64,000 nt of DNA from the NCBI GenBank assembly GCA_958510825.1, contig OY294047.1, positions 46,297,365 to 46,361,364 on the forward strand, given 5' to 3'. Shown here piece by piece: positions 54,901 to 63,900 of the stretch. Position numbers and translations under genes: made by a program. The stretch is from Brachypterus glaber (Eukaryota; Arthropoda; Insecta; Coleoptera; Kateretidae). Within the stretch, counting starts at the first letter, position 1. Each line of letters opens with the position of its first letter. The notes under the pieces were generated by a model. The model was not told the origin of the DNA, did no database searches, and was given only the letters and a program-made list of their open reading frames with translations.

Positions 54901-57900
54901 TAAACGTCGAGTCAGCTCAAAAATTAAAAGAGCTGCATGATACGATGGAGGATTGCACAAAAGCCATTTCGAACATGGGCATCAGCACAGCAGACTGGCA
55001 ACCGCTTCTGGATCACATCATCATCAGCAGATGGGATGACGAAACAAACAAATTGTTCGAACAAACCTTAAAGACACCCCATGATCTTCCAGATCATGCC
55101 GAACTCAAGAAATTTCTAATAACTAGGTTCCAGTCACTGGAGCTCATGGGAAAAAAGCAATACTCACCGCAATACCCACCGCAATACTCACCGGCCTACA
55201 GCAAACAAGAAGTCTTACCCCCTATAGCTTGTAAATTGTGTAAAGAACAACATTACTTTATACAATGCAGTAAATTTAAAAACATGGGACCAGAAGAAAG
55301 ACTTAAATCAGCAAAAAGGCTAAGGCTATGCCTTCAATGCTTAAGGCACGACGCAGCAAAAAGATGCATGTCCAAAGAAAAATGTAGAACATGTGGCAAG
55401 GCAGGGCATCACACAATGCTCCATGTTCAACCACAGTTCAACAACAATAACTCATCGGTACATAGTGCCACAAATGGAAAAATGTCAAACAGTCAATATG
55501 AGGTCCTACTTGCTACAGCCGTGGTCCAAGCAAAAACCGTCAATGGAAGTTGGATAAATCTGCGCCTGATGCTGGACAATGGATCTCAAGTATCACTCAT
55601 AACAGAAGAAGCAGCGCAAATGTTGGCACTTCCAAGAGAAAAAATTTGTGCAACAATATCAGGAATTGGACCAGAAGGGCGGATTGCAAAATCAAAATTA
55701 TCTGTCCAGCTGCAGCCAAGATTCCCTTCACCATTCAAGATTAACCAAGACCTACTGGTCCTGACAAAAGTGACGTCAAACCTGCCACAAATCAGAATGC
55801 AAGATGTAGATAAAGAAGAATGGAGAAACTATTATTTAGCTGATCCAAAGTTCAACATACCTGGACCGATTGACATCCTTCTTGGGGCAGATGGTCTAGG
55901 AGAAGTCGTCTTGGGAGAAATTTTTAAAATTAAAGATGGTCCAGTTGCCCAGAACACAGAATTTGGATGGGTATTATCTGGTCTAGCAAAAAAACTGGAA
56001 GACAATAGAGTCATAAGTGTTGTGAGCATGGTATCCCGCAGAGATGAGGATGAACAACTCACAAAATTTTGGTCGATAGAAGAAGTTGGAGAAGAACCAA
56101 ACACGACAGAAGAAGAGAATCAGTGTGAAGCTTTCTACGAGAATACGACAGTTAGACATACTGATGGAAGCTACACTGTTCGCATACCATTCAAGGAAGA
56201 TCCCAGTGACTTGGGCGACTCCAGAAAACAGGCAGTAGCTCGATTCTTGCAACTCGAAAAAAAGTTAGCAAAAAATAATAAGCTACGAGTGGAATATGGT
56301 AAATTCATGCAAGAGTATCAGGAAATGGGCCACATGAAATTAGCATCCACTTTGGGTGAAGGAAAATACTACATTCCTCACCAAGCAGTAATAAGAGAAG
56401 AAAGCAGTACTACGAAGCTGAGGGTCGTATTTGATGCATCTTGTAAGACCAATTCAGGGAAAAGCTTAAATGAAAAAATGTTCAATGGGCCGAGACTACA
56501 AAAGGAAATATTTAGCATCTTAGTTAAATGGAGGATGCACATGGTAGTCTTTAAAGCGGACATTGAGAAAATGTACAGGCAGATTAAGATGCACCCAGAA
56601 GATCAAAACTTTCAAAGAATTCTTTGGAGATACGATCAAAATCAGCCAATACAAGAGTACATCCTGAGAACAGTAACATATGGAACAACGGCAGCTCCTT
56701 ATCTCGCCGTAAAAACATTACAAAGGTTAGCAGAAGATGAGAAGCAAAACTTTCCAAGAGCAGCAGATGCGATGGAAGATTTTTATGTCGATGATGTATT
56801 ATCGGGAGCGGAATCTATAGAGGAGGCTCTAAAAATGCAACAAGAATTAATATCCATGCTAAAGGCAGGAGGGTTCAAGTTAAGAAAATGGTCAAGCAAC
56901 AAAAAAGAGCTATTAAGTTCATTACCCAAAGAACTTCTGGATAACCAAGAAATGGACTTCAATAAAGACGAGACAAAAAAGTCATTAGGGGTTTTATGGA
57001 ATCCATGCGAAGATGTTTTCCTGTTTAAAGTTAACATAGGAAATGAAATAGTGCCATCAAAGAGAAAAATCCTGTCGGAGATAGCGAAACTATATGATCC
57101 CTTGGGATGGTTGGCGCCAGTAACCATAATTGCCAAAATGCTAATCCAAGAATTATGGATAAAAGAATTGGAATGGGACAAAGAAGTACCAGAGGACATC
57201 AAAGTAAGATGGATCTGGTTTCTAACAAAGCTAAAGGATGTGGAGAAAATCCGAATCCCACGTTGGACTAATTTCCAACCTGATATTAAACAATTCGAAC
57301 TACACGGCTTTTGTGACGCATCAGAAAAAGCATATGGGGCAGTAATCTACAGCAGATCAGTAGAAGCGGATGGCAAAATTAAGACGTGTCTAATGGTATC
57401 AAAATCAAAAGTGGCACCAATAAAAATGAAGAAAACCCTGCCCAGATTAGAACTTTGTGCAGCTGTGTTGCTTACCAAACTAATGAAACAAGTAACCCAA
57501 GATATAAACATGCCCAATGTGAAGAAAAATGCATGGACGGATTCGACGATAACACTAGCATGGATTAAAGGAGATCCCTGCAGATGGAAAAATTTTGTCG
57601 GAAATCGAGTATCCATCATAAATGAGAGCATGTCAGCCGAAGATTGGAGACATGTGGGCACAAAGGATAACCCCGCCGATATGGTATCCAGAGGAGTAGA
57701 TCCATCAAAATTACACGAAATGGCTTTATGGTGGACTGGTCCTAAGTGGTTAAGTCAAGAGCAGGAAAAATGGCCATCTCACGAAGTGAGTCAAGTTACA
57801 TCTGAAGAAGCCAAAAAGCATGTACATATGGCATGTAACTATAAAAGTAAAGAAGAAATAATTGAGCAATTTTCAACTCTAACACGAATGCTGCGGGTAT

Positions 57901-60900
57901 TATCATACTGCCGCAGATTTATCCAAAGATGTAGGAAACAAAGAAAGGATTATACTGAGCCATTGACAGTAAAAGAAATAGAAGAGACACTAGTCCTAAT
58001 ACTAAAAAAATCCCAGCTGTCGCAACTGGGAGATGAACTTCGCACGTTACAACAATCCAAAGAAATCTCTAACAAAAGCAAAATCAGTAGCCTGCGACCC
58101 TTTTTAGACAAGAATGGGGTCATGCGAGTAGGTGGAAGAATAAAGAGATCGAGCGTACCAGAGGATCAAAAACATCCAATTATTCTAACGAAAGATTGTT
58201 GGATAGCTACACTCATTATAAGACATGCGCACAGATCCACATTGCATGGAGGCAATCAAGCAACGCTAGCATATTGCAGAAGAAAATACTGGATAACAAA
58301 TGGAAAAAATCTTGTGCGGAAGGTGATACGGAACTGTCCAACATGCATCCGGTACAGAGGGCAGACTATAAGCCAACTTATGGGTGACCTACCGGAAGCA
58401 AGAGTTAATCCTTCACCACCCTTCACCAACACAGGAGTAGATTATGCCGGACCGGTACAAATAAGAGCCTCAAAAGGAAGAGGTACAAAATCCTACAAAG
58501 GATACATAGCCATCTTCGTATGCTTCGCCACAAAGGCTGTGCACATCGAAGTAGTAAGCGATTTAACGTCTGATGCATTCCTGGCGGCATTTAGAAGATT
58601 TGTAGCAAGAAGGGGTCCTTGTGCAAATATGTACAGTGACAATGGAACCACCTTCGTTGGAGCAAGTAAATTTATTCAGGAAGCTGTGTCAAACTTTGGA
58701 ACACAGTGGCACTTCATCCCACCAACAGCACCTCATTTCGGGGGTCTATGGGAAAGCGCCGTCAAGTCAATGAAACACCACATAAAACGAGTCATAGGTG
58801 ATGCTACCCTAACCTACGAAGAACTAAGCACACTGACGCAGCAGACTGAGGCCTGTCTTAATTCCAGGCCACTGTGTCCACTATCAAATGACCCAGAAGA
58901 AGTTGAAGCGTTAACACCTGGACACTTTTTGATTGGTAGGGCAATAGTATCTCCATCCACACCATTTCCATGTGAAGGAGTAATGAAAAATCAAACACGA
59001 TGGAATTTGGTCCAGAAGATAAATATGGATCTCTGGAAAACATGGTCGTCAGAATATTTGCACATATTACAACAACGAAATAAATGGAAAACAATGCGCA
59101 CAAATGTCAAAGTCGGAGATTTGGTCCTAATCAAAGAGGACAATTTGGCTCCTGGGCGTTGGCCGCTTGCCAGGATTGATGAAGTACATCAAGGTGATGA
59201 TGGGGCCATAAGAGTGGTCACATTAAATCAATCAGACAAGAGGAAGATAAAGAGGCCTGTTACAAAGTTAATAGCCCTTGAAGACACCACAGAGGAAATA
59301 GAAACTAAACGCACCAGACCAGCTACTGCATCAACTTCCTGTAAATCACTGGTCCTAATATCAATGGTATTGTGTCTATTTGTCCCCAACATGGTCCATG
59401 GATCATACACAATCACAAAGACACGACCAGGACTGTACATTGAACATATGGGTTCAGCAAAAATCAATCGAGGCATATTCAGAATAGAAGCTGATATACC
59501 AAAGAAGCAGATATATCAGTATGAAACAAATATTCATAACCTGATAAAACATATGGAGAAACTGATTCTAGACGCAAAGAAGCTGGACTCGGAAATTCAT
59601 GGAGAAGAACTTATTCATCACTTAAGAGAAGAAGAAACTCAATTCCAGTGGCTCATGAAGGCGATAAATGGAACGAGTCAGCATCGCAACAAAAGGGGCT
59701 TACTAGGAAAGATACTCACATCAGTTTTCGGAGTAAATGAAGAGGTCTATCAAGATATCAATGCGTTAGATGAGAATCAGAAAAGACTGATAAAAACCTC
59801 AACTCATCAATCTAAGCTTCTCTTCTCTACATTAGGGAACATGACGGAAGTAGAAGCTAGGACTAATCGTACATTGCAACACTTTGTCCTTAAACTAAAT
59901 CAAGCAATTGACTCAGTGAATGCGATGAATCAATGGTATGGAGGAGCTGACAAAAGTCATCTGAATTTACACATCTTAAACACATACCAATTAGCAGTAA
60001 ATTATGTCCAAGAAGTTCATGAACAGACCAAGAACTTAATGGAACTTATGTTCAACAGTGGGCATTTCTATAACTTCATAACTCCAGCTCAAGTTAGGGA
60101 GAAAATTAGAGAACTATCACAAAAACTACCAAGCAACTTACAAGTATTAGAGCTACCAATCGTGAGAACAACAGTACAACAAACACAAACAAACATTTGC
60201 ATTTTTGGGCATTTCCTAATCACGGAAGGAACAGAATTCGACCTTATGAAGGTCACACCAGTACCCCTAAAAATGACCGACAAGGCATATTGGATTCCAC
60301 AAATTACCAATAACCTTATAGCCGTAGACTACAACTCACAGCGCTACTTTGAAATTCCTACAGAAGATTTGACAAATTGCATCAAATTGGAACGAAACAC
60401 CTTTGTTGCATCACCAGCTGTAGTAAGAAGCATTGAGAGTAGTCCAAACTGCATCATTGATCAAATCTACAACAGAACCAATGAAATCACATGTCCCACA
60501 CAAAAAGTTGGAATACACTCCATGATATGGAAGCAACTATATCAGCCAAATACATGGATGTTCATTACCCCTAAGCCGACCAAAATTGCAATAAAATGTA
60601 ACGGTATCAGAAAGGAAGTAACTATTAATCAAACCGGAATAATTCAACTCAGTCAGGATTGTATCATCCACACGTCACAGAGTGTTCTAAACCCTACATT
60701 TACAATTACGATTCCAGTACTGCATGCAGGGTTGAAACAAATGAATGTAACCATACCGGAAGGACATGATGATCCAGGTCACCCCTTAGTCATCGCCAAG
60801 GAACCGGTCATAGGAATGACAGATCAACTAGGTAATGGAAAACAAGACCAAGAAGAATTGGAGTTAGACGATGAAACCTGGAATAGGATCAGGGTTCACA

Positions 60901-63900
60901 CTGCCGCACTGAGCACAACTACTACGATGGTATGGTGCTTCCTGCTAGGGATCCTACTTGCTGTAGGAAAATGGACATGGTCAAAATACCATGGAGCAAG
61001 AAGAAACAATCATGAAGTCGAACCCCCAGAAGAGGAATCGGAGTATATGATGCGACCTCAGCCACCCCCGAGTGGTTGCCCCCGCCAGCATGTTCAAAAT
61101 ATTGAACAGAGAATTTTTCAAGATTACAATTAAAATAATTTTGATACATTTATTATTTAAACAAAAGTATATTTACTAGATTTAAGGTTATAAAGTAAAA
61201 ACCAAAACGAACACACGTATTGATCGTCCTCACACAGGGTTATATCAATAACGTAGTTTTGCTAAAGATCACATATTATTATGATTTAAATTATATATAA
61301 GAAAAAGACATCTACCAATAAAGTATCATTCAACAGTTTGATCATTGTTTTATTACACCTATTTTAGGACAGGGGACGCTTTGTCTTTTAATAATTTGTT
61401 TTAGAACTCTCACCAAGTAATTGCCCTGTTTACAGCGTTCAGTTATTTGTTTAAACACCGCTCCCCTATATTTTTTCTTATGATGTGTTTTTTTAACTTA
61501 CCTCTTTTAGATTAAGAAAGAACTGCTGAATCAAACTTTTCCTTTGGAAATACCAAAAGTTTCTTTCGTTATGCGCAGATATTTTCACCGGTGTTTCCAT
61601 CTGGAACCTGACGGGTTCCTGGATGCCCCTGATCACCAGGTCCACGGCGATGCTCATGAATTGCTTCGTTTCTTTCGGGGTCTCTACGTTGAGGAGTTTG
61701 AACGAGTCTTCGTTTGGGTTCCAACTGGCGGACACATGGGTACAGTTTCTGTCGACGGTGGTTGCGTTCGAGCTGCCCATATGCTCCTCCTAAACAAAAA
61801 TAAATTACATCAAGTCTTGGAAGTAGGCAAAAAAAATTGGCCAAGGCGACATGTCGCGACAGGTGCAAAATAGACATTCCCCATAAACTGGTTCGAAAGT
61901 CAGTTAAAGCCGGTGGTTCCATCTACTACTAGCCCACACAAGTCCTCGACTTGGAGATACTTAATTAAGTAGAATAGTACAAGTTCAAATAAACATGTAA
62001 TGTAATGTAATTTTACTTGTAGCAACCTCTTATAGCCCCAGAACGCAGAAAAAAAACAACCTTTGTATGTATGTTTGTCCGGAAATGTATGCTGACTTTT
62101 GGAATATGTAGCTAGAAATTAAAATTTGGCATGAGCGTAGAGTATCCCCTCAGGATCCCAGAAAAAATCTGAAAATTTGCCCCGACCCTTCTAACCCCCT
62201 AATTTAGGGAAATTATTATAATAGTAAAACATTGGAAAGAACCTGGCACACATATAGGGGAGTTGAGGCCCAGGAACTCCCCTATATGTGTGCCAGGTTC
62301 TTTGGTATTGCCCCGCGACCTCAGTTAAAATCTGATAATTGACAGGCTTACCATTACGAGCAGTTGCATATCGGAATGTCTGACGTGTCGTCCGGCCGCT
62401 ACGAGGACACCAAAACAACGCTCGATGTGCAGCTGGGGACCATTGTCAGAGACTTGTCTAATGCTGATAAACAATTGTTTTTCTAGATTGGTTTTCAATC
62501 TAAATCCGTTATTTTTGTCCTTGCCAACAGTAGAAAAGTTGCCCTACAAATAACGAGAATATTGTTTTTTAAGGGGTTAAAATACCTTCAGGCTCGGAAA
62601 AATTAAGGGTTTTTATAGTTTTTTTTTTCAGGTATACCGGGTGTCACAGATCCAATGTACAGCACCCTTAACGTCTGTATTTCTAAAGATTCAATTTTGA
62701 AATTTGGTACCTATAGGTATAATGAACCTCAACTTTTGACATATAAAACAAATTTTGATACTAGCGGTTTTACCGGAAGTCCTGACAACTTTCACATTTT
62801 AGGTGCGACATTTAAATGCCTTACATTTTTGGAATCTGTACACTTTTCTGAAAACACTGATACCACATAAGTGACATTTCAAATGTTAAATTTTATTTTA
62901 ATTTTTTTACTAGGTGCGCCATGGCATCTTTAACAAACTCTAATGGACACCAGAAATGCTAAAAATTAATTTTCTCTTAACTTGTATAATTCTTTAAATT
63001 ACACACAATTTTAATTACCTAATTTATGACCTAAGATATTTTAAGGCTTGAAAGTACAATTTCATAGTCCAAATGACCACTTCCATCTATCTATCTTATT
63101 TATTACTTAAAAGTAATATTTCCCAGTCCTGTTGGCCACAATTTTACCTAATTTATGACCTAAAATATTTTAAGACTTAAAGGTTAAGTTTTGTCGTCCA
63201 ACTTACCACCATATTACCTAATTTAGGACCTAGGATATTTTAGGGTTTTAAAGTAAAATTTCATAGTCCAAATCACCACTATATTACCTTACTTTTTACT
63301 TGAAAGTAATATTTCCCAGTCCTATAGGCCTATTGACCACAATTTTACCCAATTTATGACCTAAAATATTTTAAGACTCAAAGGTTAAGTTTTGTGGTCC
63401 AACTTACCACCATATTACCTAATTTAGGACCTATTATTTTTTAAGACTTGAAAGTAAAATTTCATAGTACAAATGACCACTATATTACCTTATTTATTAC
63501 TTGAAAGTAATATGTCCCAGTCCTACTGACCACAATTTTACCTAATTTATAACCCAAAATACCACTATATTACCTTACTTTTAACTAGAAAGTAATATTT
63601 CCCAGTCCTATAGGCCTATTGACCACAATAATTGTTATTTTACCTAATTTATGACCTAAAATATTTTAAGACTTAAAGGTAAAGTTTTCTTGTACAACTT
63701 ACCACTATATTACCCAATTTAGGACCTAAGATATTTTAAGACTTGAAAGTAAAACTTCATAGTCCAAATGACCACTATATTACCTTATTTATTACTTAAA
63801 AGTAAAATTTCCCATTTTTACTGACCACAATTTTACCTAATGTATTGCTTAACAGATTTTATTTGGCGAAGCTTTTTTACCTTGTATTTTAAAATATTAA

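Larger units (their letters stand above)
52206..61453 (+). mobile_element. Full-length BEL/Pao LTR retrotransposon with envelope-like domain
   Basis: A 9248-bp element flanked by the 5-base direct repeat AACAC (52201-52205 and 61454-61458). The LTRs of 363 bp appear identical by eye, implying a recent insertion. It encodes one 2381-residue ORF. BEL/Pao is assigned from the DUF1759-like gag, the gag zinc knuckles, the reverse transcriptase YVDD, the HHCC integrase with DUF5641-like tail, and gene order. It lies in a RABGAP1 intron in the opposite transcriptional direction, ending 42 bases from a RABGAP1 splice donor. Confidence 0.93.

Noticed and set aside
55832..60310. Minus-strand ORFs of 60-139 codons across the retrotransposon
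   Set aside because: Antisense shadows of the long polyprotein; no family resemblance.
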